64,000 nucleotides of DNA. It comes from Pseudoalteromonas piscicida (lineage in GTDB: Bacteria > Pseudomonadota > Gammaproteobacteria > Enterobacterales > Alteromonadaceae). Positions 1-12,000 of this stretch are shown piece by piece. The stretch covers positions 3,998,001-4,062,000 of the forward strand of contig NZ_CP021646.1 of assembly GCF_002208135.1 (NCBI RefSeq), in the 5' to 3' direction. The position numbers and the translations under genes were made by a program. A model generated the notes under the pieces. It was not told the origin of the DNA, did not search any database, and worked only from the letters and a program-made list of their open reading frames with translations. Each line of letters opens with the position of its first letter. The stretch's first letter is position 1.

Positions 1-2157
1 AACCGTATTTTGATGCTCAATCATCACGCCTTTTGGTTGCCCTGTCGAGCCTGAGGTATAAATTACATACGCCAGATGCGATGCGCTCACACCGACCTCT
101 TGTGGCCGAGTGCGTGGATACGCATCGCATGGATGCGGCTCCCCTAAGGCAAATCCATCTAACTTTACTTGCGTTTTGGTAAAACTCACTAATGCCTCTG
201 CCGTCTCTCCATGGCTCACTATCACCGATAATGACGCATCTGCTATCATATACTCCAAACGACTCCGCGGATAACTCGGGTCTAGCGGCACATAAGCACC
301 GCCTGCTTTTAAAATACCTAAAACCGCTATCACCATCTCCAGTGACCTATCCGCGCACACACCCACTAAGCTCTCTGGCCCTATCCCATGCTCTGCGCGC
401 AGGTAATGTGCTAGCTGATTTGCTTTCTCATCCAGTGTTTTATATTGTAAAACCTCATCACCAAATGCTACCGCTACCTGCTCTGGTATCAAGTCTACTT
501 GACGCTCAAACAACGTATGAATACAAGCCGACTTATCATACTCTACTGCTGTGTCGTTCAGTGTATACAGCAGCTTGTGCTCTTCTTCTTCCGATAATAA
601 CGGCAAGCTACTCACTGCTGTTTGTGCACTGGCTTCACTTAACCCTGTCAGTAGCCGCTCAAAATGCGCATTCAGTTGGGCTATATGTTCTTTATCAAAC
701 AGGCTAACATCATAGTTCCAGTGTACTGTAACGCCTTGGTCGTTAATTTGAATATCTATATCCAAATCAAACTTCGCCTGTACACTATCCCCGCTATATG
801 CCTTGACTGTCACACCCGGTAGCTTAAACCCTGCTTTATCCGCATCACTCGATAAACCGTAATCACTATTGGTCGTCATCATGATTTGAAATAGTGGGCT
901 GTGTGAGCCACTGCGTGGCACTTTCAAACGCTCGACTATTTGCTCAAAGGGCGCTGACTGATTTGCTTGTGCATCTAGATTAACTTGTCTTATGTGTGCT
1001 AAATACTCACCTACCGTCTTATGACCAGTATCCGCTCTTAGCACTAAGGTGTTGACGAAAAACCCTATCAGTGGTGCCAGCTCTCGCTGCTCCCGATTCG
1101 CTATTGGTGTGCCTATGACCACATCCTTACTGTTTCCATGTCTCGACAGTAGTAACGATAAGGCTCCATGCAATAGCATAAACGGAGTGATTTTGAATTG
1201 CTGCGCCATCTTCAGAAGTGCTTGCGCCAATTCTTTGGGTAAGACTCCTGTGACTCGCTCACCTTGATATTGCTTTTGTGCCGGCCTTGCTTTATCTAAT
1301 GGCAAACTGTGGAGTGCAGGTAACCCTTCAAGTTGCTGCTCCCAATAATCCAGCTGACCTTCAAGCTGCTCTTGTGCCAAATAGTGACGCTGCCAATGAG
1401 CATAATCGGCATACTGCACCGCGAGTTCTGGTAAGGGGTTAGCTTCACCTGCTTCTTGCGCATGATACAGTGCAAAAAACTCCTTCATCAGGATTTCCAT
1501 TGACCATCCATCTGACGCTATGTGGTGCATATTAAATAACAGTACGCCTGATGTTTCTGCGGTCTTTATAAAACTTACCCGCAACATCACTTCTGTGGAT
1601 AGATTAAACGGTCTCCCTACTTCCTCACGCACATATGCTTTAAGTGCGGCTTCTTTATCTTGCTCATCGAGTTCACTGATGTCTTTTTGCTGAATCGCAA
1701 ACTCGACTTCAGATATTGTTTTTATCTTTTGATATGCTTCACCATCATGCTCTTCATAGACGGTTCTTAAGATTTCATGACGCGCGATAATTTCACGAAA
1801 GGCTTGCTGAATACTCGTCAGACTAATCGTGCCTGACAGCTCAAATACCATCGGCATATTGTACTCTGGAGTGCTACCTTGCAAACTATCAATAAACCAT
1901 AGCCGCTGTTGGGCAAAAGACAGGGGGAGCTTATCTGTGTTTCTGTCTACTGGGGTGATAGGCTTTAACGCCACGCTCGGCGAAGATTCATAGGCTGTCA
2001 AAAATTCAATAATAGCTTGCTTGTTATCCGCTATGCTTTGCTTTAGCTCTGGTGGGAAAGTACAACCCTTATTTAATCTAAACCCTAATTTTCCAGACTT
2101 ACAAAATAGTGTTACACCCGAGCTATTTGCTTGGTGAATTAGTTGTACAATGTTCAT
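1..2157 (-). CDS. NRPS module, docking-C-A (partial, runs off left edge)
   Basis: This is the 5' part (719 codons) of the last NRPS gene in the window. Residues 1-55 look like a TubC-type N-terminal docking domain. A condensation domain of the LCL type follows, with an intact HHIASDG motif at about residues 209-217 (near 1505-1530). The adenylation domain starts near residue 540 and reaches its core motif (YTSGSTGQPKG) at the very edge of the window, so its specificity residues are not visible. The reading frame is open from start to edge. The start codon overlaps the stop of the upstream gene as ATGA, which implies translational coupling. It should act directly after the Ser module encoded upstream. 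Confidence 0.93.
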   Translation of the reverse strand, partial: MNIVQLIHQANSSGVTLFCKSGKLGFRLNKGCTFPPELKQSIADNKQAIIEFLTAYESSPSVALKPITPVDRNTDKLPLSFAQQRLWFIDSLQGSTPEYNMPMVFELSGTISLTSIQQAFREIIARHEILRTVYEEHDGEAYQKIKTISEVEFAIQQKDISELDEQDKEAALKAYVREEVGRPFNLSTEVMLRVSFIKTAETSGVLLFNMHHIASDGWSMEILMKEFFALYHAQEAGEANPLPELAVQYADYAHWQRHYLAQEQLEGQLDYWEQQLEGLPALHSLPLDKARPAQKQYQGERVTGVLPKELAQALLKMAQQFKITPFMLLHGALSLLLSRHGNSKDVVIGTPIANREQRELAPLIGFFVNTLVLRADTGHKTVGEYLAHIRQVNLDAQANQSAPFEQIVERLKVPRSGSHSPLFQIMMTTNSDYGLSSDADKAGFKLPGVTVKAYSGDSVQAKFDLDIDIQINDQGVTVHWNYDVSLFDKEHIAQLNAHFERLLTGLSEASAQTAVSSLPLLSEEEEHKLLYTLNDTAVEYDKSACIHTLFERQVDLIPEQVAVAFGDEVLQYKTLDEKANQLAHYLRAEHGIGPESLVGVCADRSLEMVIAVLGILKAGGAYVPLDPSYPRSRLEYMIADASLSVIVSHGETAEALVSFTKTQVKLDGFALGEPHPCDAYPRTRPQEVGVSASHLAYVIYTSGSTGQPKGVMIEHQNTV

Positions 2158-5100
2158 AGCCAGCCACTTTCCTCTACTTGCGTATTATTTGTTATTATTT
2201 GGGAAGCCAATACTAGAGTATATTTTTCTATCTCTGCGCCCAATCCTCTTATGGTTCTAGTATTGAAGATTTCTTTACTAGATATATTTATTTGCCACTG
2301 TTCGTTAATCTTCGATATCAACTTTATTGCCAGTAAAGAATTACCACCCAACTCAAAGAAGTCAGCATTAGCGCTTACTTGATCTTCATTTAAGTGCAAT
2401 ATCGACATCACAAAAAGTTGTAATTGGCTTTCTATTTCGTTTTCAGGAGCTAGATACTTCAATGTGTCTGGTACGTTAGGTACAGGTAGCTTTTTTCTGT
2501 CGATTTTGCCGTTCGCAGTGAGCGGCCATTGCGTTACCTTGATCAATACTTCTGGTACCATATAACTTGGTAATTGTTGTTTTAGATACTCTGTACATTG
2601 TGTTTCTATATCAGGGTGTGGACTATCAAAATACGCAACCAATCTTGGCTGATTAACAATGTCCTCGCGAACCATAACCAGACATTGATTAACCTTGTCA
2701 TGTTGAGCCAGCTGATACTCAATCTCGCCAAGTTCGATTCTTAAGCCGTGCAGTTTCACTTGGTGGTCTATTCGACCCAAATACTCCAGCTTACCGCCTT
2801 CGCTATAACGAACCAAATCACCCGTTTTGTAAAGTCTAGGACCATTTAACTGTGGAAATGGGTTTGGAATAAACTTGTCTTTTGTTAATTCGGGTTTGTT
2901 TAGATAACCTACCGCCAATCCCATTCCGCCAATGTGAAGCTCTCCAACAGCACCATAAGGAACAAGTTTTCCGTTTTTATCTAATACAACTAAGCTTGTA
3001 TTTTGTATAGGTCTACCTATTGGCACACTAGCCCCCTTATTAGCAGCGCTATCACACTCCCAATAAGTAACATCTATTGAAGCCTCTGTTGGACCATATA
3101 AATTATGTAATTTAGACTTTGTCTCCGTTGCAAAAAACTGCGCTTGTAATTCACTTGATAGCGCTTCTCCGCTGCAAAACACTTGGCGAACCGTACTGCA
3201 TTGCTCCCAGTCACCAGCTTGAAGCATCAAATTAAGCATAGAGGGCACAAAATGTAATGTCGTTACCTCTTGTGATTGAATAAGTGATGACAAGTAACTC
3301 GGCTCTTTATGACCCTCCGGTTTTGCTACGACTAGACGGCACCCAGTAATTAGCGGCCATATAAACTCCCATACCGATACATCAAAGCTGTATGGTGTCT
3401 TTTGTAGCACACAATCAGCCGAGTTCAGCTGATACATTTTTTGCATCCAATCAATGCGATTAAACAAGCCTTTGTGTTCGCAAATTACTCCTTTTGGTTC
3501 GCCGGTAGAACCTGAGGTATAGATAATATAAGCTTCCTGCCCTTGCTGAAATAGTGAATTAGTTTCAAATGACTCTGAGCAGCTACTTAGGGTTTGTATC
3601 ACCGAATCCTCATCAAGAGAAACAACATTATGATGGTATGAGGGCAGTGAGCCGTAAAACCTTTTCTGTGTTAAAACTAAGACTGGTGACGCGTCTTGCA
3701 ATATAACCCTTACCCTTGCAGCGGGTAATGTCGGATCGATCGGAATATAGGCCCCACCAGATTTTAAAATCGCCCAAATAGCAACAACCATTTCCAGCGA
3801 ACGTTCCATATATAAAGCAACATAACTATGCGCCCCAACACCATTATCTTGTAGATGGTTTGCTAATTGATTCACTCTTTCATCGAGTTGCTGGTACGTT
3901 AACGACTCTCCCTCATAAGTCACAGCTATACGTTGTGGGTTATCGGCAACTTGCTGCGTAAATGCTGCAACGACATTGTCATCGTGCGCTATTGGTGCTG
4001 ATGTATCATTGAGCTCTACCAAAAGATGATGTTGGTTAGATTCAGAAACTAGTGTTAATTCATGAATACCCTGTTGTGGCGTCGCAACAATACTTTTAAG
4101 CAGTTGCACAAAGCAGGCTTGTAGTTGCTGTATCGTATCTTGTTTGAATATTGAAGTATTATACTCAAATCTAAAATTCAGTCCGTCACGATCCTCCACG
4201 GCATGTAGCGCAAGTTCATACTTTACTAGACTACGTGATACATTCGCAGAGGAAACAGAAGAGCTAGCTAAGTTCGGCTTCACCGACTCAGTATTATTCA
4301 TACTAAACTGAATTTGAAATAACGGTGAGTATGCAGGACTTCTCTGCGGATTTAGCTCATCAACAAGTAAATCAAATGGCATATCTTGATTTGCTTGTGC
4401 ATTTACATTGACTTTTTTTACATCATGTAAGTAATCAATAAAGCGCCCGTTCTCAGATGTATTGGTACGCAGTACAAGCGTATTTACAAAACAGCCTATT
4501 AATCCCTCCAACTCTTGCTGCCTTCGATTTGCCACAGGTGTACCAATCACAATATCAGTGCAATCCGAGTAGCGAGATAACAATAAGCTAAACGCTGCGT
4601 GAAGCAACATAAATAGTGTTACATTTTGCTCAACAGCCAACGCCTTCAACTGCGTGCTCAACTGCGCTTCTAGAGCAAATTGAACACGACTACCATCAAA
4701 GCTCTGCACCGGTGGGCGAGGATGATCAAGTGGCAAAGCATGCACATCTGGCAACTCATTAAGCTGCTTCAACCAATACGCCCTCTGAGAGTCTACTGTT
4801 GATGACTCGAACAGCCCTCTTTGCCATACCGAGTAATCTAGGTATCGAAGTGCATTTGGTATCAGCCGACTTGGCTCTCCTTGCTGAATTGATTGATAGA
4901 GATGATTGAACTCCTTAAGCAGTAGTCCTCTGGACCATCCGTCTCCAGCAATATGGTGCAGATTAAAGAGTAATACTCCTTGCGCTTCACCGGTATTATT
5001 CCTTGGCAGCTCAATGTAGCCAACTTTCAACATCAAGTCTGATTCAAGAGAGAAAGCTTGTAACGAAAACTGCTTCACACACTCAGAAACTAGGTTGTCC

Positions 5101-5579
5101 ACATTTTCACTTTCTTGAGTAAAGTCAAAACGAGTAACTTGAAAATGAAACTCGTCTAATACCTTTTGCCACACCTGCCCATCTCTTTCAAAAAAAACGG
5201 TTCTGAGAGGTTCGTGTCGTTTAATAATCTCATAACAGGTCTGTTCAATCACAGATAAGTCTATGGTGCCATTAATATGCAATGCGTCAGTCATATTATA
5301 ATGTGCATCACTGCTTTCTAATTGATTAACCAACCACATTCTCTGCTGAGCAAAAGATGCTGGCGCTTCGTTATCAATATGTTCAGCTCTTGCTATTTTG
5401 TCATTTGCCTTTGCTGAAACCTTAAGCCAATCGATAATCTGTGCTTTTTTTTCTTTTATTTCTGCAATTAATTGGTCGTTTGTCGCGTTCGTTTTTCTTC
5501 TTAGTTTTAAGGCACCTTCGTTATCTAGGTATAACTTTATCCCTTGTTCCTTAACTCTTTGTAGTAGATTCTCTATCAT
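2154..5579 (-). CDS. NRPS module, docking-C-A(Ser)-T
   Basis: This 1141-residue single-module synthetase begins with a TubC-like docking domain (residues 1-55). An LCL condensation domain with HHIAGDG at about 207-213 follows, then an adenylation domain (TSGSTGEPKG near 3490-3525) and a carrier domain with GGNSLL near residue 1080. Aligning the A3-A5 region by eye to GrsA gives the code D-V-W-H-F-S-L-I-D, a well-known serine signature, so L-Ser is predicted. There is no epimerase. Its start overlaps the stop of the preceding gene (ATGA) and its stop overlaps the next start, so three consecutive synthetases appear translationally coupled. Order and docking domains suggest it takes the chain from the Gly module and passes it to the partial module downstream. 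Confidence 0.95.
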   Translation of the reverse strand: MIENLLQRVKEQGIKLYLDNEGALKLRRKTNATNDQLIAEIKEKKAQIIDWLKVSAKANDKIARAEHIDNEAPASFAQQRMWLVNQLESSDAHYNMTDALHINGTIDLSVIEQTCYEIIKRHEPLRTVFFERDGQVWQKVLDEFHFQVTRFDFTQESENVDNLVSECVKQFSLQAFSLESDLMLKVGYIELPRNNTGEAQGVLLFNLHHIAGDGWSRGLLLKEFNHLYQSIQQGEPSRLIPNALRYLDYSVWQRGLFESSTVDSQRAYWLKQLNELPDVHALPLDHPRPPVQSFDGSRVQFALEAQLSTQLKALAVEQNVTLFMLLHAAFSLLLSRYSDCTDIVIGTPVANRRQQELEGLIGCFVNTLVLRTNTSENGRFIDYLHDVKKVNVNAQANQDMPFDLLVDELNPQRSPAYSPLFQIQFSMNNTESVKPNLASSSVSSANVSRSLVKYELALHAVEDRDGLNFRFEYNTSIFKQDTIQQLQACFVQLLKSIVATPQQGIHELTLVSESNQHHLLVELNDTSAPIAHDDNVVAAFTQQVADNPQRIAVTYEGESLTYQQLDERVNQLANHLQDNGVGAHSYVALYMERSLEMVVAIWAILKSGGAYIPIDPTLPAARVRVILQDASPVLVLTQKRFYGSLPSYHHNVVSLDEDSVIQTLSSCSESFETNSLFQQGQEAYIIYTSGSTGEPKGVICEHKGLFNRIDWMQKMYQLNSADCVLQKTPYSFDVSVWEFIWPLITGCRLVVAKPEGHKEPSYLSSLIQSQEVTTLHFVPSMLNLMLQAGDWEQCSTVRQVFCSGEALSSELQAQFFATETKSKLHNLYGPTEASIDVTYWECDSAANKGASVPIGRPIQNTSLVVLDKNGKLVPYGAVGELHIGGMGLAVGYLNKPELTKDKFIPNPFPQLNGPRLYKTGDLVRYSEGGKLEYLGRIDHQVKLHGLRIELGEIEYQLAQHDKVNQCLVMVREDIVNQPRLVAYFDSPHPDIETQCTEYLKQQLPSYMVPEVLIKVTQWPLTANGKIDRKKLPVPNVPDTLKYLAPENEIESQLQLFVMSILHLNEDQVSANADFFELGGNSLLAIKLISKINEQWQINISSKEIFNTRTIRGLGAEIEKYTLVLASQIITNNTQVEESGWL

Positions 5580-8500
5580 ATAGCTTCTTCCACTTCATCT
5601 TCTGCCAATACATCCGATACCTTACTGATGTCTGAAAGTGCGTTACTTTTCTGATAGTCATCGACTTTCTCAGCCAATAATCGAATGCTAGATAGTTCCA
5701 TTGCTTCTTCTAGTTCAATATCGACAGAGAATTGTTCCCTAAGTCGTGATACTAAGCGCATCAGTAGCAAAGAGTTGCCTCCTAAAAGAAAGAAACTGCT
5801 GGTAACACTTATCTTTGAAGGCTCTAATTTAAGTAACTTTGACCACATAGAGACCAAGCCATGCTCAGTGTCTGTATTAGGCGCAACATACTCTTCTAAA
5901 GCAAGCGAGATCTCTGGTTTAGGTAATGCCTTTTTGTCTACCTTACCACTTGGCGTAAGCGGCCAATTTTCGATAATTTCAAAGTAAGCTGGATGCATAT
6001 ATTCAGGCAAAGCCTCATTGAGATGAGCTTTAACTTTTTGAAGTAAGTCTAGGTTGTCATACTCATTACTTGCTGGGGTTAATTCACAATAGGCAACCAG
6101 TTGAGAGAAATCATCCCCATTTGATACGGCTTTAACCACAACGAACTCAATTAATTCGTTTTGTATCAGCGCTGATTCCACTTCTGCCAGTTCAATCCTG
6201 TAACCACGCACTTTGACTTGCTCATCCACACGCCCTAGGTATTGATAGGCATTGTTGCTGATCTGTCGAACAACATCTCCAGTTTTATAAATCAACTCTC
6301 CAGATTCTGGAGAAGATAAAAATCGTTCAGTTGTCAGTTCCGGCTCGTTCAAATAGCCCTTCGCTAATCCAGCCCCGGATATATATAACTCTCCATTCAT
6401 GCCTGGCACTACTGGTTTTAGCTTGTCATTCAAGACATGAAACTTAGTATTGAGTATTGGCGTACCAATTGAAATAGCATCAGTATTGTCAATACGATGT
6501 GCACCAACCCACACGGTTGCCTCAGTTGGACCGTACATATTCCAAACTTCCTCGTACCTAGACACCATTTTTGTTGCTAATTGCGGAGGCAGTGCTTCAC
6601 CGCCACAAAGCGCTTTTATAGGCTGGACTGTAGACCAGTTTGATTGCCCTTCTAACATCGTCCAAGTAGCTGGTGTTGCCTGTACACAAGAGATCTGATT
6701 TTGCTCGATATAGCTTACCAGTTTACCGCTATCTTTACTTATTTTCTCATCGACAATATGAACAGTTGCGCCAACATACAGTGGCAAATAGAGCTCAAGT
6801 ACTGAAATATCAAAACTGATAGGGGTGATCGCAAGTAGCCTGTCTTGGCTTGACAACCCAGGACTCTGCTCCATTGCATGGAGAAAGTTAGCGACATTAT
6901 TATGGCTGATACAAACCCTTTTGGCTTGCCTGTCGATCCTGAGGTATAAATCACATACATGAGATCATCAGGTGCAGGAAGCTGAATTTCATTGTTAAGG
7001 GCTATTGAGCTGCCTTCTAACGCAGTCACTACGTTTGGTGCAGACAAATCTAAAACCCTATCCGCGCAGATCTCAAGCTCCAGCGCTAAATCACCGCTCG
7101 TAATAACACGCTTAGCCTTTGAATGTTCTAGCATGTAGGCTATACGGTCAATTGGATAATTCGTCGAAAGTGGGACATAAGCGGCTCCTACTTTCTGAAT
7201 TGCCAACATAGAGGTTAACAGTTCAATATTTCTTGGCAAATAAACGCTAACCAAATCGCCAGCACCAAGGCCTTGTGCATGTAGTATATTCGCCATTTTA
7301 TTGATGCGCTCAGACAACTGTTTGTATGTGAAAGCGTGACCATCACACACCACCGCCACTTTGTCTGGTGTCATTCCAACATAATGTTCAAACTGTGCCA
7401 ACAACCCTGATTCAGCGTTAATCTCTTTCGCTTCCCCAGCAATAAAAGCCTTCGTTTTTGGTACCGGGATAAGGCTTACTTCAGATATTAGCTCCTCCAT
7501 TGACACCTGACTTAAGCTGATTAAGATCTGTCGTAGATACTCCACTACACTCTGTACATTCTCTAGGGATATTCTTGCGGTTTGGAAATGTAAGTCAACT
7601 TCCAATTTCTCAGCCATTGACGCATATAAGGTTAATGCAAAGTTAGTATCCTCTTCACTGTTTAATTGGGTGAGCCTCACTGAGCTGTCATCACCTGTCA
7701 CCCCATCAGAAGGATAGTTTTCAAAAATAACGAGACTTTCAAATAACGGTTTATTCGCAGGAATATCTGACTGCTTTTGAATATCGCTATATGACAAATA
7801 GCTATGTTCGTTACATTCCATGTTAGTTCGATGAATATTGTCTAACACAGCTCGAATCGTTGACGCTTTGTCTAATGATACGCAGAGGGGAATAGAGTTA
7901 ATAAATAACCCTAGCATATTCTCAACACCAATCAGCTCCGCTGGACGGCCTGATACGGTGACCCCAAAGTGCACATCTTGGCGCGCCGAGTACTGGCTTA
8001 ATAGGTATGCCCAAGCAAATTGCAACAGTACATTCACTGTGCATTTTTCTCTTTGGGCTAATTGCGCAAGGTTACGACTTTGCTCTTCAGACAGCGAAAA
8101 AGAACATTTCTCATAGTGTGAAGTAAGCGCCTTTGCAGGTTTCAAAAATGGCAAAGGCGCAGCTTCAGATAAACCAGATAAAGTTTCCCGCCAAAATAGT
8201 TTTGATTTATCTGTATTTCTGGATTTCAACCAGCGGATAAAGTTTTCATATTTAGCAGGTTCACCGAGCATAACTGGAGTCCCATTCACGACTCCTTGAT
8301 AAAACGCCATAACTTCTTGGATCACAATAGGGTTACACCAACCATCGAGCAAAGCATGATGATATGACCAAATAAACTGATATAACTCCGTATCAAGTTT
8401 AACAAGTTGCACCCGCATCAACGGAGGCACTTTAAGGTCAAAGCCTTGCTCTCTATCTGCCTGTTTGATGGCATCAAGCTGCTCATATGCGAGCGCTCGA

Positions 8501-9018
8501 TTATAGCTTGATAAGTCATGATATTGGACTGAAAAAGCAGCCGCTTTACGGACCAGTTGATGAATACGCTTTTCTCCAAGTCCAACAAAACAAGTTCTTA
8601 ATATCTCATGTCTCTCAATCAGGTGAACCCATGCTGCTTCAAAGGCCTTTTCATCGATAACACCGACCAGCTCCCCTGATAGCTGAACCGTATAAGCAGC
8701 ATTAGATTTATCCATTAGACTTTGGAAAATCATTCCTGATTGCATTGGTGTAGCAATCATAATGCTCTGCAGATCGGTATACTCTGCATGAATTTCCGTA
8801 AATAACTCACGCGTGAGATCAGCTAAAGGAAAGTCAGACTTGGTTAGCTCATCACTGTTACTGAAGAAATGAATAATTTCTTGCTTCTTCTCTTTCAGGC
8901 TCTGTAACAACTCAGGTGTTAAGTTATTTTCAGGGTCGTAAACTTTCAGCTTCTCCCCTTCTACTCCAACAGAGACATCTCGTTCTTTTAATTGTTTTAG
9001 TAAATTGAAGATATTCAT
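5576..9018 (-). CDS. NRPS module, docking-C-A(Gly)-T, one apparent frameshift
   Basis: As sequenced the frame breaks at a short C run at 6916-6918, inside the A-domain core motif (TSGSTGKPKG). Restoring one base yields a continuous protein of 1147 residues. Domains in order are a TubC-like docking domain (1-55), a condensation domain with HHALLDG at about 220-226, an adenylation domain (about 525-1010), and a carrier with GGNSLL near 1080. The condensation domain has the DCL-type N-terminus (TPMQSGM), consistent with the D-Ser delivered by the upstream E domain. The A-domain code read by eye is D-I-L-Q-L-G-M-V-W, the glycine signature. The start is ATG 26 bases after the previous stop. It is most likely functional, with the break a sequencing undercall. 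Confidence 0.9.
6916..6918. other. Apparent one-base deletion in C3 run (frameshift site)
   Basis: Downstream of the conserved TSGSTGKPKG core motif the sense strand reads three G where four are needed. With four, the frame continues as KGVCISHNN, the expected A-domain sequence. With three, it runs into unrelated residues. Confidence 0.85.
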
Positions 9019-9044
9019 ATTAACAGCTTATCTATTATCCGTTT

Positions 9045-12000
9045 TTAAATTTCAATTGCTTCAACTTGCTTAGGAAGCGAATGTGCAAGCTCGTTATATT
9101 CGGCAATCATCTCTTGCTCTGCTAGTTTGCTATGACAAGCCAGCAACACTGTTTCGATACTTTGTTCTAGGTATGACAGCAATTGCGCTAATTGTGCTTC
9201 ACCGACTTTAATTGATGACACATCAACCTTGAGCCTACCTTGATAAATAAGAGCATTCACAGTGATAAAATCGTCAATCTTATTTTCTGCACTCGAAGAT
9301 AGACCCGTTTTTTCTTCAGCAAAGGAAAACGCTGATTTCGCCGAAGAAATGTTGTCAAACTGCCCAAGATAATTGAACACGACATTATAGCTACTCGTGC
9401 TTTCGTCAAGCGCTTGTATCTCATGGTCATTTGCTAGATAACGCAAGGCACCAAACCCAATGCCGTTGTCAGGCACACCTCTATACGAATCTTTAACTAA
9501 CTTAATCAACTCACCAACAGGTTCATTCATCGGTGCATTTAACATTAATGGGTAGATTGACGTAAACCAGCCTACCGTATCACTTAGGTCAATCCCATCG
9601 ACAATATTTTCCCGCCCATGGCCTTCAATATCCACACGTAAGGTTTCAGCGTCAGACCATTGTCGAAATGCACTAAATACAGCCGCTATAATCAACTCAT
9701 GCACTTTTGTTCTATATGCACTATTAGCGGAATCTACAAGCTGTGCAGTGTCTTCCTCAGAAACAGCAAAGCTTGCGGTACTAATATTGCTGTCCTGCGT
9801 ATCAGCCAAACACTCGATATTGTGCTGCTCATATTTACTTAGCTGATCAATCCAATATTCACGTTGGCTTAGCAAATCATCACTACATGCATAGTCAGAT
9901 AGCGTCTGACCCCAAAACTGATAAGAAGTTGTCTTATCAGACAATAACACATCATTACCAGATTTCAAATCTTCCCAAGCTTGTTCTAGATCCGCCATGA
10001 TTATCCGCCATGAAACACCATCGATAATTAAGTGATGTCCCAAGATAAACAGCTTCAAGCGGCCATTTCCAAGATGGATTAAAGCAAGCTTAAATGTCTC
10101 TCCACTGTTGATATTCAGAGACTCTTGCAGACCCCCGCAGAAAAGCTCAATTGCTTTTGCTTGCTCCGAATCAGCAATCTCAGTAAAGCTAACTTCCTGT
10201 ACAACAGTAGAAATATCAATATCAGACTCGGGGATATAACAATATTGATTTTGTTCAAATCCAAACTTCAGACGTAGTACATCATGCCTAGATATTACAC
10301 TTTTTGCAATTGTTTCTAGCTCAGATAGCTGCATTCCCTCTGGAGCATTTAATAATACGGCCTGGTTATAGTGATTTGGGTTAGCTAAATGCTTCTCAAG
10401 AAATTGTTTTTGAATTGGTGTGAGTAACTGCTCTCCAACGACCGCTTCTTGAGGGATAACAATTGCAGCATTACTCATCACTACAGGAGCAAGCTCTTGG
10501 ATCGTTTGATAATTAAACATATCTTTAATTGTAAACGTTAAACCAGCCCTTTTCGCTCTAGCCACGACTTGAGTGGATAAAATAGAGTCTCCGCCCAGCG
10601 AGAAAAAGTTATCTTTAATACCTACCTTTTCAATACCTAACAATTCCCCCCAAATACTGCTAAGTACTTTTTCGACATCCGTCTGCGGAGCAAGATATTC
10701 CGATGCTGTCTGCATCACAGGGTTGGGCAATTGCTTTTTATCTACTTTACCACTTACAGTTAGCGGCCATTGCTGCATCAGCACGAAAGTTGCTGGCACC
10801 ATATATTCAGGTAACACCGCAACAAGTGCTTGATGTAGTTGTTCATTTGTAAGTTCTGCGTTGCCAACCACACTGTAGTATGCAACCAGTCGGGTGTTAC
10901 CTGACAGATCCTGTCTCGCAAGCACTGTGGTTTTAGATATTTGCTCAATATTGTTTAAATGGTACTCAATTTCGCCCAATTCGATACGAAGCCCTCGGAT
11001 CTTCACTTGATCATCGATACGTCCAACATATTCGATTTGCCCTTGTTGATTAACATATGCAAGATCTCCTGACTTATATAATCGCTCTGTGTTCAAGCTA
11101 GGATATGGATTAGCAATAAAAGTCGAAGCCGTTAACTCTGGTCGGTTGAGGTACTCTCTCGCAAGACCAACACCACCAATATACAGCTCACCAACAACAC
11201 CGTGAGGAACAAGTCGCTGGTGCTCATCTAAAATGATCAGCTGCGTATTTTGGATAGGTTTACCAATCGGAACCGTCTTTGCCGATATATCATTCGGGCA
11301 GTGCCAAAAGCTCACATCTATCGATGCTTCTGTTGGGCCATATAAATTATGTAGTGAAGCCTGTTTTGCTTTGCTATAGAAAGTATTTTGCAGCTCTATG
11401 GGTAAAGCTTCTCCGCTACAAATTACACGGGCAACAGAATCACACCCATGCCACGCATCAGCACTTAACATCGCATTCAGCATTGAGGGCACAAAGTGTA
11501 AAGTAGTTACTTGCTTTGCTTGGATTAACTGACGGATTTGTTCTGGATCTTTGTGTTCCTCTGGTCGCATCACGACAAGTTTAGCACCCGAAGTAAGAGG
11601 CCATACAAACTCCCAAACAGATACATCGAAACTATAAGGTGTTTTTTGCAACACGACATCGCTTTGATGTAATTTAAATTCATTTTGCATCCAATCAATA
11701 CGGTTAATAAGTCCTCTATGAGTACAAACAACGCCTTTTGGTGTGCCTGTCGAGCCAGAGGTGTAAATAACATAGGCACAACTATCCGGTGACTGAGAGT
11801 TAATTGACTGATTTACAGTAGTATAACTCATAAGCTCAGCTTGTAGCCTTTGTTCATTGAGCGCGATCACTGGAAGATCGGAGCATGGAGCGACCAAATC
11901 ATATAGGTGCTGCTGAGTCAAAATACAGACAGGCTGACTATCAATCAGGATCGTAGCTAAGCGCTCACTTGGCGTTGACACATCCAAAGGAATATATGCA

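Noticed and set aside
192..707. Plus-strand frames within the NRPS genes, such as this 171-codon one.
   Set aside because: They are antisense to continuous NRPS domains, have no recognisable family and no start context.
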